DNA from: JADKAV01 sp963733395
GTDB lineage: Bacteria > Actinomycetota > Actinomycetes > S36-B12 > UBA10799
NCBI GenBank assembly: GCA_963733395.1
Contig: CAVTCZ010000013.1
Span: forward strand, 248,001 to 312,000
DNA length: 64,000 bases
Direction: 5' to 3'
The translations under genes were made by a program, and so were the position numbers. Below are positions 9,853 through 18,689 of the stretch, piece by piece (the stretch's first letter is position 1; each line of letters starts with the position of its first letter). The notes beneath the pieces were generated by a model. It was not told the origin of the DNA, ran no database searches, and was given only the letters and a program-made list of their open reading frames with translations.

Positions 9853-10765
9853 GCCGCAGGCGCCACACGCCGACCCACACCAGACAGGCGCCGAGCAGGT
9901 GGCAGGTCACCAGGACCCAGGGGAGCCCGGTGAAGTACTGCAGATACCCGATCCCGGCCTGCAGCACGGCGAAAACCACGACCCACCAGGCGCGGCGACG
10001 CGCGTTCGGCGGGCACCGGTCGACGTACAGCAGGGCCAGCATCCCCACGAGCAGGCCGATGAACAGAAGCACCACGTCGGCGTGCAGCCAACTGACCAGC
10101 CGCGGGTCGAGGTCCAATCGGACCGTCTGCGCGTCGCCAGCATGCGGACCAGCACCGGTGACCACCGTCCCCATCACGACGATCACCGACGTCACGGCGA
10201 TGAGGGCGTTGCCGACGTATCTGGTGGCGGGCCGGGTGGCCGCGACCCCGGGCGGATCGGCGGACTCAGCAGCGAATTGGACCAGGGCCACGCACGCTGC
10301 AATGACGGCCAAGGACAGCAGCAGGTGGCTCGCAACCGCCATCGGGTGGAGGTCGACCAGCACCGTGATCCCGCCGAGCACGGCTTGGGCCACAGTCCCC
10401 AGCAGCGGAACGGCGGCCAGGGTGAGCACCCATGGCCGGCGCACGCCGGAGCGGCGGCGCCAGACGACGGCGCCGACCAGGGCCGCCACCGCCAACACCA
10501 TGAGCACGCCGGTGAGTGTTCGGTTGCCGAACTCCACGTACTTGTGCCACGCCTCGGTCTGTTCGGAGGTCGGAGTGATCGACCCATCGACACATTCGGG
10601 CCACGTGGGGCAGCCCAATCCGGAACCCGTGACCCGAACGATACCGCCGGTGATGACGATGCCGATCTGGGCGATGAGGTTCGCCCAGAAGATGCGTCGG
10701 AGCCAGCGGGGCGCAGCGCTCGATACGGGCACCCCCACAGAATCAGGTGCGGTGTCTACTGCCAC
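9806..10765 (-). CDS. ctaA: Heme A synthase (COX15/CtaA family)
   Basis: Membrane enzyme that oxidises the heme O methyl group to the formyl of heme A. The 319 residues give about eight TM helices and contain the family motif GGIVRVTGSGLGCPTWPEC, and histidine-bearing segments (AWHKYVEFGNR, DLHPMAVASH, LHADVVLL, ATCHLLGA-like near the C-terminus) expected to bind heme. The start is GTG 10765; the open frame runs further upstream but that part is not family-like. The 3' end overlaps the ATP-grasp gene by 47 bp. Confidence 0.94.
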   Translation of the reverse strand: MAVDTAPDSVGVPVSSAAPRWLRRIFWANLIAQIGIVITGGIVRVTGSGLGCPTWPECVDGSITPTSEQTEAWHKYVEFGNRTLTGVLMVLAVAALVGAVVWRRRSGVRRPWVLTLAAVPLLGTVAQAVLGGITVLVDLHPMAVASHLLLSLAVIAACVALVQFAAESADPPGVAATRPATRYVGNALIAVTSVIVVMGTVVTGAGPHAGDAQTVRLDLDPRLVSWLHADVVLLFIGLLVGMLALLYVDRCPPNARRRAWWVVVFAVLQAGIGYLQYFTGLPWVLVTCHLLGACLVWVGVWRLRLSLTQRGNPLPAQPR

Positions 10766-10860
10766 ACCACGAGGGTACGCCGGGCCCGGTGGGCGGTCGG
10801 CGAGGGAGGGTGGGTGGCCGCGGACGCCACGACTTCCGGGATCTGTGGTCGGCGTGCAAC

Positions 10861-10950
10861 GCCGATCCGCAGGCGGGAGAGACACGTACACCCGGGAGCG
10901 ACAAACTGCGTCACTTACTCTCCCGGGTGTACCGTTCCCTCCCCGGTAGC
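10861..10950 (-). repeat. 90-bp palindromic repeat element, family C, copy 1
   Basis: Lies in the 346-bp spacer between ctaA and an ABC permease. Read on the minus strand it starts with CTACCGGGGAG and ends with CTCCCGCCTGCGGAT, the same ends as elements at 44550-44640 and 57831-57920. The interior is a perfect 13-bp inverted repeat, GTACACCCGGGAG at 10886-10898 and its complement at 10920-10932. The rest of this spacer shows no gene. Confidence 0.75.
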
Positions 10951-11111
10951 GCCCGGGTGTTGACGGCGACCACGGCCTGCCACAACGGCCCAAGCCCCCT
11001 CGCAGGCGTCGCAGGCACAGGGAAGCCGGCCTGGGGAGCGCAGATGGGGGCTTGCTCGGGCTGCCCGACGTCGGCCGCCGGGCCGCCCAGCCAGGCACGA
11101 CTGCGCCGTCG

Positions 11112-11861
11112 TCACGCCTCCCAGCGGAAGAACCGCACCGCCAGGGCCGAACCGACCGCCCCCCAGGCCACCAGGATCGCCAGCGGCAGCGTGGCCGGCA
11201 CGGGGTCGCTCATCGCGTCGACCAGGGCACCCGTCGGCAGCCAGCCCGCCAGCCCGGCCCAGGGCAGCGAATCCGCGGGGATCGCGAGGCCGCCGCCGAA
11301 CATGAGCAGTAGGAACACCGCGTTCGCCACGGCCAGGGTTGCCTCCGCCCGCAGCGCTCCGGCGATGAGCAGCGCCCAGGCGGTGAACCCCCAGACGGCC
11401 AGCAGGATGGCGACCAATGCCTGCGCGATCTGGGCGCCGTCGGTGGGGAACCAGCCCGACAGCAGCCGCGTCAGCAGCGTGAGCAGCACCACCTGGCCGG
11501 CGATGATCATCAGACTCACCAGCGTGCGGGCGATGAGCAGGCCCCGGGCGCCCAGGGGCGACAGCCCGAGCATCCGCAGCACGCCGTATCGCCGGTCGAA
11601 GCCGGTGCCGATGGCCTGCGAGGTGAAAGCGGTGGCCAACACGGCCAGGGCCGCCGCGGACACCAGGGCCTCGGGCGCTGATCGACCGGCGCCCATGGGG
11701 GTCTTCAGCACCAGCACCAGGACACCGATCGGGATGACCAGCGTCAGCAGCAGGTTCTCGCCGTTGCGCAACACGTTGCCGGCGTCGAAGCGGGCCTGCC
11801 GCCAGATCCGGGTGGCTGCCGGGGCCGCAGCGCTGCCGTGGCTGAGGTCCAGACTCACCAT
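11112..11861 (-). CDS. ABC-2 type transporter permease
   Basis: A 249-residue integral membrane protein with about six TM segments, of the ABC-2/DrrB permease type: NLLLTLVIPIGVLVLVLKT near the N-terminus, FDRRYGVLRMLGLSPLGA (typical coupling region) and a C-terminal LAGWLPTGALVDAM segment. It pairs with the ATPase gene immediately upstream; its ATG at 11861 overlaps the ATPase stop at 11855-11857. Probably an exporter of a drug, lipid or similar hydrophobic substrate; the substrate cannot be inferred. Confidence 0.88.
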   Translation of the reverse strand: MVSLDLSHGSAAAPAATRIWRQARFDAGNVLRNGENLLLTLVIPIGVLVLVLKTPMGAGRSAPEALVSAAALAVLATAFTSQAIGTGFDRRYGVLRMLGLSPLGARGLLIARTLVSLMIIAGQVVLLTLLTRLLSGWFPTDGAQIAQALVAILLAVWGFTAWALLIAGALRAEATLAVANAVFLLLMFGGGLAIPADSLPWAGLAGWLPTGALVDAMSDPVPATLPLAILVAWGAVGSALAVRFFRWEA

Positions 11862-12748
11862 GCCGCACCGCCGGTCATCTCGAGATAGGCCTCTTCCAGG
11901 GTCCGCACGACGGTCACGTCCTGAGCGCCGTCGCCATGGGCGGCGACCCAGGAGTTGATGGCCGAGATCTGGGCCACTTCCACGCGACCGTGTACCCGGT
12001 AGCGGCCGGGTTCGACCTCGACGACGTCGAATCCGCCTCCGAGCACCTGTCGCAGCGACGTCAGGTCCAAGTGGCGGGCGCAGGTGAACCACACGGGCGC
12101 GTCATCGATCAACGCCGATGGGGCGCCATCGGCCAGCACCTGGCCATGGTGGATGACGGTGACCTGATCGGCACGCGCGCCGGCCTCGTCGGGCTGGTGC
12201 GTGGTGAGCAGCGTCGTCACCCCCTGCTCGCGGATCTCGTCGAGCAGGGTCCAGAAGACCCGCCGGGCGGCGGGGTCCATGCCGGTCGTGGGTTCGTCGA
12301 GCAACAGCAACCGCGGCCGCCCGATCAGTGCCACCGCCAGTTTGACCCGCTGCTGCTCGCCGCCGGACAACCGTCGGTACGCCCGGTCCAAGTGGTTCAG
12401 GCCGAGCCGCTCCGTGACGTCGTCGATGGGCAGGGGATCGGCGTACAGGGAGGCGAAGTGGGCCACGATCGACGCGGGGGAGGCCGCGACCGGGAGGCCA
12501 CCGTCCTGCAGCAGCACCCCGACCTCAGTGCGCAGAGCGGGGTCGTGCGGGGACCGGCCCAGGATGCTGACCTGACCGCCATCGGCGCGGTGCAGCCCCA
12601 GCATCACATTCAGCGTCGTGGTCTTGCCGGCGCCATTGGGTCCGAGGAGCACGCAGGTGGTGCCCTGCGGAACCTGCAGCGACAAGCCGTCGACCGCCCG
12701 CCGATCACCGTAGGCGACGACCAGCTCGCTGAGGTCGACTGCGTTCAC
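11855..12748 (-). CDS. ABC transporter ATP-binding protein (CcmA/DrrA type)
   Basis: A 297-residue ATPase with Walker A GPNGAGKTT, signature LSGGEQQR, Walker B LLLLDEPTTGMDP and an H-loop TTHQPDEA. The C-terminal 80 residues form the extra domain common in DrrA-like exporters. It drives the adjacent ABC-2 permease, with which it overlaps. The start at 12748 (ATG) is preceded by only 25 bp to the convergent-looking remnants of the SDR gene on the same strand. Confidence 0.93.
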   Translation of the reverse strand: MNAVDLSELVVAYGDRRAVDGLSLQVPQGTTCVLLGPNGAGKTTTLNVMLGLHRADGGQVSILGRSPHDPALRTEVGVLLQDGGLPVAASPASIVAHFASLYADPLPIDDVTERLGLNHLDRAYRRLSGGEQQRVKLAVALIGRPRLLLLDEPTTGMDPAARRVFWTLLDEIREQGVTTLLTTHQPDEAGARADQVTVIHHGQVLADGAPSALIDDAPVWFTCARHLDLTSLRQVLGGGFDVVEVEPGRYRVHGRVEVAQISAINSWVAAHGDGAQDVTVVRTLEEAYLEMTGGAAW

Positions 12749-12773
12749 AGGTCAATGGTAGGTGGCGGCCCGA

Positions 12774-13684
12774 TCACCAATCAGCGACCTGTGCGGACAC
12801 CACATCGAAAAGCGCCTCGGCCTGCTGGGGGGAGTAACGCGTCCATGGCAGCCGCACGGTCGCGCGTTCCTGTCGGTCGAGCCAGAAGCCGCCGGACGGG
12901 ACCTCGGTGGCCGTCAGCCAGACCAGCGTGTCGGCGCCCTGTTCGGGGGTGCGCAGGATCGGGCGGGTCAGCCGCTGGAAGCCCGGGAGCGAGTCCTGTA
13001 CCCCGGGGGTGTCGGCCCAGCCCGGGTGCATCGCCGCGAAGACCGGCCGTCGGGATAGCGCGCTGCCCACACCTCGTTGAGCACCACCTGGGCACGTTTG
13101 GCCATGGCGTAGGCCCGGACCCCGTCGTAGTCCGTCGGCGGCCATCTGCATGTCCGCCGTCGAGGCCCTGCGAGTACATCCCGCCGGAGGACATGGTGAT
13201 GACCTTCCCGACGGTGGGCAGCGCCAGGCGGGTGAGCAGGAAAGGCGCCAGCACGTGCACCGCATAGGTCTGCTCGAACCCCTGCGGTGTGCGCACGAAC
13301 TGCGGCAGTCAGTGCACCTGCGTTGTTGATCAGAACGTCGATTCCGCCCAGAGCAGTCGAGCGCCGTGTCGAACGTCTCGCGGACCTGATCGAGATCGGC
13401 TGCGTCGGAGACGACCGTGACCGGTCGCGGTCCGGTGCCCGAGATGGCCTCGGCGGCGGCATCGAGTCGGGCCGGGTCCCGACCGGTGATGGCCACGGTC
13501 GCGCCAGAAGCCGCCAGCCTGCGTCGCCGCCGCGAGTCCGATGCCGCTGGTCCCTCCGGTGAGCAGGACACGCGGTGCCGGTGAGGTCGAAGTCGTGGTT
13601 CCAGTGGCCCACCCGGGATCGGTAGCCGTAGCCGATGCTGCTGAAACTGCCGACCACGGTGGCCTCCAGCGCGGCATCGAGCAC
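12774..13684 (-). pseudogene. Short-chain dehydrogenase resembling DHRS12, broken by at least five frame changes
   Basis: Pieces of one SDR are spread over all three minus-strand frames in the right order: VLDAALEATVVGSFSS, then RVLLTGGTSGIGLAAA (NAD-binding), ASGATVAITGRDPARLD, GGIDVLINNAGALTAA, GFEQTYAVHVLAPF, VITMSSGGMYSQGLD (catalytic Ser), YAMAKRAQVVLNEVWA (YxxxK), MHPGWADTPGVQ and PSGGFWLDRQ. The last elements are characteristic of DHRS12-like SDRs. No frame is long enough to make the enzyme. The density of breaks exceeds that in any neighbour, so it may be genuinely decayed or lie in a poor-quality stretch. Start taken as GTG 13684, 13 bp after the SRPBCC stop. Confidence 0.75.
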
Positions 13685-13696
13685 GCCGGTGCGGCC

Positions 13697-14157
13697 TCAT
13701 GCGGTCACCGGTGCGACCACCGCGGCGGCCAGCCCGGCCTGCGCGCGCGATCGCCGATCACCCGGAAGGCGAGGCCGAGGAATGGGTCGAACGGGCGCCG
13801 GAAGCCCTGCAGCGCCAGATCCGCGTCGTAGGTCACGCTGCAGCCCGCGCCGTCAGGCACGACCGTGATCACGTCGTGGGAGCGGAAGTCCGAGGTCACC
13901 GCTTCGAGCACGACGTGGCCGGCCGATCCGTCAGTCGGCGGCACGGATTCCAGGATTTCGTACACCAGTGGGGTGCGGCGGCCGAGGAACTGCGCGACCA
14001 CCTCGTAGCGGGCTCCCGTCGTCCCCGCCTCGCCGGACAGCAGGCGAGCAGTTGCGATGCCGGGATCCCATTCGGCGACGGTCGCGAAATCGGCGAGATA
14101 GGCGAAGACCTCCTCGGCGGGTGCAGGAGAGGACACGGTCGTGCGGTAGTGGGCCAT
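13697..14157 (-). CDS. SRPBCC (START-like) polyketide-cyclase family protein, 3' frameshift
   Basis: A roughly 153-residue protein of the SRPBCC fold, which binds small hydrophobic ligands in a cavity. It begins MAHYRTTVSSPAPAEEVFAY, with the typical FAYLADFATVAEWDPG helix-loop and VTYDADLALQGFRRPFDPF near the end. The last part shifts frame near 13725; in the other frame it ends AQAGLAAAVVAPVTA with a stop at 13697-13699, against a longer basic tail in the unshifted frame. The ATG at 14157 follows GTGGAGAT. It precedes the broken SDR and is probably co-transcribed with it. Confidence 0.8.
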
Positions 14158-14278
14158 ATCTCCACAGTCGGTTATGTCCGGTTGTGCCGCAACCGGTGGA
14201 TCCGAGTCGCGGAGCCCGGTCCGCGCCTCACCGGGCGTGGGGTGAGCCACCACGACGGACCCGGCGAACTTCTCTGAA

Positions 14279-14316
14279 GTTGTTGCCCTCGACACGCCGA
14301 CCGCGGGGGCAACAAC
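14279..14316. promoter_or_regulatory. Inverted repeat upstream of sufR
   Basis: Perfect 10-bp arms GTTGTTGCCC (14279-14288) and GGGCAACAAC (14307-14316) separated by 18 bp, in the 236-bp divergent spacer between the SRPBCC gene and sufR. The CAAC/GTTG half-sites resemble those of SufR operators, but the wide spacing also allows a simple hairpin. Role uncertain. Confidence 0.45.
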
Positions 14317-14359
14317 CTCACAAGAACCCGCGTCGGCGAGCCACATCCCACCCCGCCCC

Positions 14360-14396
14360 TTGCGCGCTCGTGGAATTACGCAACAATGGGGTTGTG
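14360..14396 (+). promoter_or_regulatory. Candidate suf promoter with SufR-type operator CAAC-N6-GTTG
   Basis: CAAC at 14381-14384 and GTTG at 14391-14394 are six bases apart, matching the CAAC-N6-GTTG site known for cyanobacterial SufR. The site runs into the GTG start of sufR. A weak -35 (TTGCGC, 14360-14365) and -10 (AACAAT, 14382-14387) with 16-bp spacing would put the transcription start at or next to the GTG, suggesting a leaderless message and direct autorepression. The operator match is seen; the promoter is inferred. Confidence 0.55.
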
Positions 14397-15075
14397 AAAA
14401 GCGAGATCCTCGGTGGCCGGGAGCGGGTTGCCCGCAGCCTGCTCGTCGACGGCCCCGCGACGGCCGCCGAACTCTCGCAGCGCCTCGGGATCACGGCCGC
14501 TGGTGTGCGCAAGCACCTCGACACCCTGGAGGCAGTCCGGGGACGTGGTTGCCGGCGACCGGCCGCCGTTCGGACCGGTGCGGGGACCCCGGCGCGGCCG
14601 CCCGGCCCGGATCTACTCGCTGACCGATGCCGGTCGGCAGCGCTTCGAACAGGCCTACGACGACCTGGCCGTCAGCGCCATGCGGTTCCTGGCACAGGTC
14701 CAGCCCGACGCGTTGGACGGCTTCGCCCGGCGCCGTGCCGAGGAGTTGGAGCAGCGGTACCGCCCGCACCTGGAAGGGATCTCCGATCCGGGTCGGCGGG
14801 CCGAGCGTCTGGCGGAGTTGTTGAGCGCGGACGGCTACGCCGCTTCGGTCGAGGAGGGGCCGACCGCGGTGCTGCAGGTCTGCCAGCACAACTGCCCGGT
14901 CTCGCAGGCGGCCCATGAGTTCCCGCAACTGTGTGACGCGGAGGCCGCCGCCTTCGCCCGCTTGCTGGACACCAACGTCACCCGACTGGCCACGATCGCC
15001 CACGGCGACGGGGTCTGCACCTGCCTGGTCTCGCCGTCGGCGGCCCATGCCCCCACCGAAAGGATCTCTTCATGA
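14394..15075 (+). CDS. sufR: SufR, Fe-S cluster-sensing repressor of the suf operon, frameshifted
   Basis: DeoR/ArsR-like winged-helix regulator with an Fe-S site. The N-terminal HTH reads LLVDGPATAAELSQRLGIT; the frame shifts near 14535 and resumes as SGDVVAGDRPPFGPV, then ARIYSLTDAGRQRFEQAYDD. The C-terminal cysteines VCQHNCPV, QLCDAE and VCTCLV match the cluster-binding set of SufR. The GTG at 14394 sits on the CAAC-N6-GTTG operator. It overlaps sufB by four bases (ATGA). It likely represses the operon when its cluster is intact. The frameshift falls between HTH and sensor domain and is probably an error. Confidence 0.9.
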
Positions 15076-16478
15076 GTGATGTGGACCAGTTGGCCGACCT
15101 CGGCCGCTACGAGTACGGATGGCACGACACCGACGCGGCCGGAGCCATCGCCAAGCGGGGGTTGAACGAGGACGTGGTCCGGGAGATCTCGGCGCTCAAG
15201 AACGAGCCGGAGTGGATGCTCGAGATGCGGCTGAAGGGCTTGCGGCTGTTCGAGAAGAAGCCGATGCCGACCTGGGGCGCGGACCTCTCGACCATCAACT
15301 TCGACTCGATCAAGTACTTCGTGCGGTCCACCGAGAAGCAGGCCACATCGTGGGACGAGTTGCCGTCGGACATCAAGAACACCTATGACCGGCTCGGAAT
15401 CCCGGAGGCGGAGAAGCAGCGGCTGATCGCCGGGGTGGCGGCTCAATATGAATCCGAAGTGGTTTACCACAAGATCCGGGAGGACCTCGAGGAGCAGGGC
15501 GTCATCTTCCTGGACACCGACACCGGGCTCAAGGAGCACGAGGACCTGTTCCGGGAGCACTTCGCCTCCGTGATCCCCACCGGCGACAACAAGTTCTCGG
15601 CACTGAACACCGCCGTCTGGTCCGGTGGGTCGTTCATCTACGTCCCCAAGGGCGTGAACGTCGAGATCCCGCTGCAGGCCTACTTCCGGATCAACACCGA
15701 GAACATGGGCCAGTTCGAGCGGACGTTGATCATCGTCGATGAGGGCGCCTACGTCCACTACGTCGAGGGCTGCACCGCGCCGATCTACTCCTCTGACTCT
15801 CTGCACTCCGCGGTGGTGGAGATCATCGTGAAGAAGGATGCCCGCTGCCGCTACACGACGATCCAGAACTGGTCGACCAACGTCTACAACCTGGTCACCA
15901 AACGCGCCATCGCCCAGCAGGGCGCGACGATGGAGTGGATCGACGGCAACCTGGGTTCCAAGGTCACCATGAAGTACCCGGCGGTCTGGCTCATGGGCGA
16001 GCACGCCCGGGGAGAGACGCTGTCGGTGGCGTTCGCAGGTGAGAACCAGCATCAGGACGCGGGCGCGAAGATGGTCCACGCCGCACCGAACACCTCGTCG
16101 ACGATCGTGTCGAAGTCGGTGGCCCGCGGCGGTGGCCGCACGTCGTACCGCGGGTTGATCCAGGTCAACCCGGGCGCCAAGGGCGCGAAGTCGACGGTGA
16201 AGTGCGATGCCCTGCTCGTCGACGACATCAGCCGCTCGGACACCTACCCCTACAACGACATCCGCGAGGACGACGTGTCCATGGGGCACGAGGCAACGGT
16301 GTCCAAGATCGGCGAGGACCAGCTCTTCTACCTGATGTCCCGCGGTCTCACCGAGGACGAGGCCATGGCCATGATCGTGCGCGGGTTCGTCGAGCCGATC
16401 GCCCGGGAACTGCCGATGGAGTACGCACTCGAGCTGAACCGGCTCATCGAACTGCAGATGGAAGGATCGGTCGGCTGA
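15072..16478 (+). CDS. sufB: Fe-S cluster assembly scaffold SufB
   Basis: Scaffold subunit of the SufBCD complex on which Fe-S clusters are built. The 468 residues are full length. Family stretches such as YFRINTENMGQFERTLI, YVEGCTAPIYSSDSLH and the C-terminal GEDQLFYLMSRGL are clear, as is the Cys of VKCDALLVDD near the C-terminus, thought to accept sulfur. No intein interrupts it, unlike in some mycobacteria. It overlaps sufR (ATGA) and sufD (TGATG). Confidence 0.97.
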   Translation: MSDVDQLADLGRYEYGWHDTDAAGAIAKRGLNEDVVREISALKNEPEWMLEMRLKGLRLFEKKPMPTWGADLSTINFDSIKYFVRSTEKQATSWDELPSDIKNTYDRLGIPEAEKQRLIAGVAAQYESEVVYHKIREDLEEQGVIFLDTDTGLKEHEDLFREHFASVIPTGDNKFSALNTAVWSGGSFIYVPKGVNVEIPLQAYFRINTENMGQFERTLIIVDEGAYVHYVEGCTAPIYSSDSLHSAVVEIIVKKDARCRYTTIQNWSTNVYNLVTKRAIAQQGATMEWIDGNLGSKVTMKYPAVWLMGEHARGETLSVAFAGENQHQDAGAKMVHAAPNTSSTIVSKSVARGGGRTSYRGLIQVNPGAKGAKSTVKCDALLVDDISRSDTYPYNDIREDDVSMGHEATVSKIGEDQLFYLMSRGLTEDEAMAMIVRGFVEPIARELPMEYALELNRLIELQMEGSVG

Positions 16479-17599
16479 TGGGCGAGGTGTCCATGTCGAA
16501 CCTGCGCTCGTACGACGTCGCGGATTTCCCGGTGCCCACGGGCCGGGAGGAGGTGTGGCGGTTCGCGCCACGCGCCGCGCTCAAGCCGCTGCTCGACGAC
16601 GCGGCCTCGGACGGCCATCTGGTGTGGGAGACGGTGCTGTCCGAGGGGGTCACGCTGCGCGAGATCTCCGCGGAGGAGGCCCGGGCCAGGGCTGCCAGCG
16701 CTCCGGTGGACCGGATCTCCGCGCTCACCGCCAAGCACGCCGGAGGCGCCGTCCTGCTGGAGATCCCGGCGGACACCTCGCACCCGGAGCCCATCGTCCT
16801 GGACCTGTCCGGCACCGGCCGGGAGCCGGTCGTGTGGGGACAGATCCTGATCGAGGTCGGTGCCGGTGCCCGCGCGACGGTGGCCCTGCGGCACGGCGGG
16901 TCGGCCATCTACTCCGGCAACGTCTCGCTGGTGGTCAAGGACAATGCGTCGCTGGAGTTCATCGCGGTGCAGAACTGGGCCGACGACGCTGTGCACGCCG
17001 GTCACCTCGCCGCCAGGCTCGGCCGGGATGCCCGCCTGCGCAGCGTGGTCGTGACCCTCGGCGGGGAGGCGGTCCGGCTGGTGCAGACCGTCGACTACGA
17101 GGGCCCTGGCGGGGACGCCGACCTGCGCGGATTGTTCTTCGCCGACGCCGGCCAGCGCTTCGAGCATCGCTCGTTCATCGACCACGAACAGCCGCACTGC
17201 CGCAGCAACGTCGTCTTCAAGGGCGCACTGCAAGGACGGGGCGCGCGCAGCGTCTGGGTCGGCGACGTGCTGATCCAGCCATCCGCGGTGGGCACGCAGA
17301 CCTACGAGATCAACCGCAACCTGCTGCTCGACGACGGTGCGCGGGCGGATTCGGTGCCCAACCTGGAGATCCTCACCGGCGAGATCGTCGGGGCCGGCCA
17401 CGCCAGCACCACTGGGCGGTTCGACGAGGAGCAGGTCTTCTACCTGCGCTCGCGCGGCATCACCGAGGCGGAGGCGAGGCGCTTGGTCGTGCTCGGCTTC
17501 TTCGGTGACGTGCTCGACGGCATCGACGTCCCGATGATCCGCAGCGAGCTCATGCGGGCGGTGGAGGCCGAACTCGGCTACCAGCACGAGGCGCGGTGA
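16478..17599 (+). CDS. sufD: Fe-S cluster assembly protein SufD
   Basis: Partner of SufB in the SufBC2D scaffold. It has 373 residues with a beta-helix core and the C-terminal signature GRFDEEQVFYLRSRGI, parallel to that of SufB. The conserved His in RFEHRSFIDHEQPHCRS is present. The ATG at 16478 overlaps the sufB stop; an alternative ATG at 16493 has the better-placed ribosome site GGCGAGG, and the true start may be there. It overlaps the Rieske gene downstream. Confidence 0.95.
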   Translation: MGEVSMSNLRSYDVADFPVPTGREEVWRFAPRAALKPLLDDAASDGHLVWETVLSEGVTLREISAEEARARAASAPVDRISALTAKHAGGAVLLEIPADTSHPEPIVLDLSGTGREPVVWGQILIEVGAGARATVALRHGGSAIYSGNVSLVVKDNASLEFIAVQNWADDAVHAGHLAARLGRDARLRSVVVTLGGEAVRLVQTVDYEGPGGDADLRGLFFADAGQRFEHRSFIDHEQPHCRSNVVFKGALQGRGARSVWVGDVLIQPSAVGTQTYEINRNLLLDDGARADSVPNLEILTGEIVGAGHASTTGRFDEEQVFYLRSRGITEAEARRLVVLGFFGDVLDGIDVPMIRSELMRAVEAELGYQHEAR

Positions 17600-17928
17600 T
17601 GGGCAGCGTGACGTTGCGGCTCGCCGATCTGCGCGCCAGCCAGCCCCGCCGGATCGTGATCGACGGGTTGCCGGTCGCCGTGGTGCGCATCGGCGACGAG
17701 GTGTTCGCCGTGAACGATGTCTGCTCGCACGCAGAGGTGTCGTTGTCCGAGGGTGAGGTGGCCGGCTGCCAGATCGAGTGCTGGCTGCACGGCTCCCGCT
17801 TCGACCTGCGCACCGGGGACCCGTCCGGCCCGCCGGCGTTCGAACCCATTTCCACATATCCCGTTCAGATTGAAGGCCACGGTGACGAAGCGATCGTGCT
17901 CGTCGCCATCTCCGAGGAGGCACGATGA
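17599..17928 (+). CDS. Rieske-type [2Fe-2S] protein of the suf operon
   Basis: A 109-residue soluble Rieske ferredoxin. The cluster ligands are Cys42-x-His44 (VCSHAEVSLSEG) and Cys61-x2-His64 (ECWLHGSRFDL), all intact. It resembles the small subunit of bacterial aromatic dioxygenase systems but stands between sufD and sufC, as in many actinobacterial suf operons, so it probably transfers electrons to or in cluster assembly. The ATG at 17599 overlaps the sufD stop; a GTG three bases upstream is possible. Confidence 0.92.
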   Translation: MGSVTLRLADLRASQPRRIVIDGLPVAVVRIGDEVFAVNDVCSHAEVSLSEGEVAGCQIECWLHGSRFDLRTGDPSGPPAFEPISTYPVQIEGHGDEAIVLVAISEEAR

Positions 17929-18689
17929 CCGAGTTGACCATCCGCGATCTGCATGTCGAGGTCGACGCAGACGACGCGCCCAAGGAGATCCTGCGGGGTG
18001 TGGACCTCACGATCGCCAGCGGCCAGACCCACGCGATCATGGGCCCCAACGGGTCCGGCAAGTCGACACTGGCCTACGCACTGGCCGGCCACCCCGCGTA
18101 CACGATCACCGGTGGGTCCGTGACCATGGACGGCCAGGACCTGCTGGCCATGAGTGTCGACGAACGCGCCCGCGCCGGACTGTTCCTCGCGATGCAGTAC
18201 CCGGTCGAGGTTCCGGGGGTGTCCGTGTCGAACTTCCTGCGCAGCGCGGTGACCGCGGTGCGCGGCGAGTCGCCGCCGTTGCGTTCCTGGCTCAAGGAGA
18301 TGCGGGGGGCCATGGCCGACCTCAACGTCGACGCGTCGTTCGCGCAGCGCAGTGTGAACGAGGGCTTCTCCGGCGGCGAGCGCAAGCGCCACGAGATCCT
18401 GCAGATGGAACTGCTCAAGCCCAAGTTCGCGGTACTCGACGAGACCGACTCCGGCCTGGATGTGGACGCCATGAAGGTGGTCTCCGAGGGGGTCAACCGG
18501 GTCCGCGCGTCCGGCGAGGTCGGCATGGTGCTGATCACCCACACCACCCGCCTGCTGCGCCAGATCCCGGTGGAGTTCGTGCACGTGATGTGGCAGGGGC
18601 GGATCGTGGCCGATGGTGGTCCAGAACTGGCCGAGCAGATCGAGGTCGACGGCTACGAGCGCTTCACCGGGGCGGGTGTGGCCGGATGA
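17925..18689 (+). CDS. sufC: Fe-S cluster assembly ATPase SufC
   Basis: ABC-type ATPase that powers conformational change of SufBCD. In 254 residues it shows Walker A GPNGSGKST, the SufC-specific AMQYPVEVPGVSVSNFLR, signature FSGGERKRHEILQ and Walker B AVLDETDSGLDVDAM. The start overlaps the Rieske stop (ATGA) and the end overlaps sufS (ATGA). Cytosolic; it has no membrane partner. Confidence 0.97.
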   Translation: MTELTIRDLHVEVDADDAPKEILRGVDLTIASGQTHAIMGPNGSGKSTLAYALAGHPAYTITGGSVTMDGQDLLAMSVDERARAGLFLAMQYPVEVPGVSVSNFLRSAVTAVRGESPPLRSWLKEMRGAMADLNVDASFAQRSVNEGFSGGERKRHEILQMELLKPKFAVLDETDSGLDVDAMKVVSEGVNRVRASGEVGMVLITHTTRLLRQIPVEFVHVMWQGRIVADGGPELAEQIEVDGYERFTGAGVAG

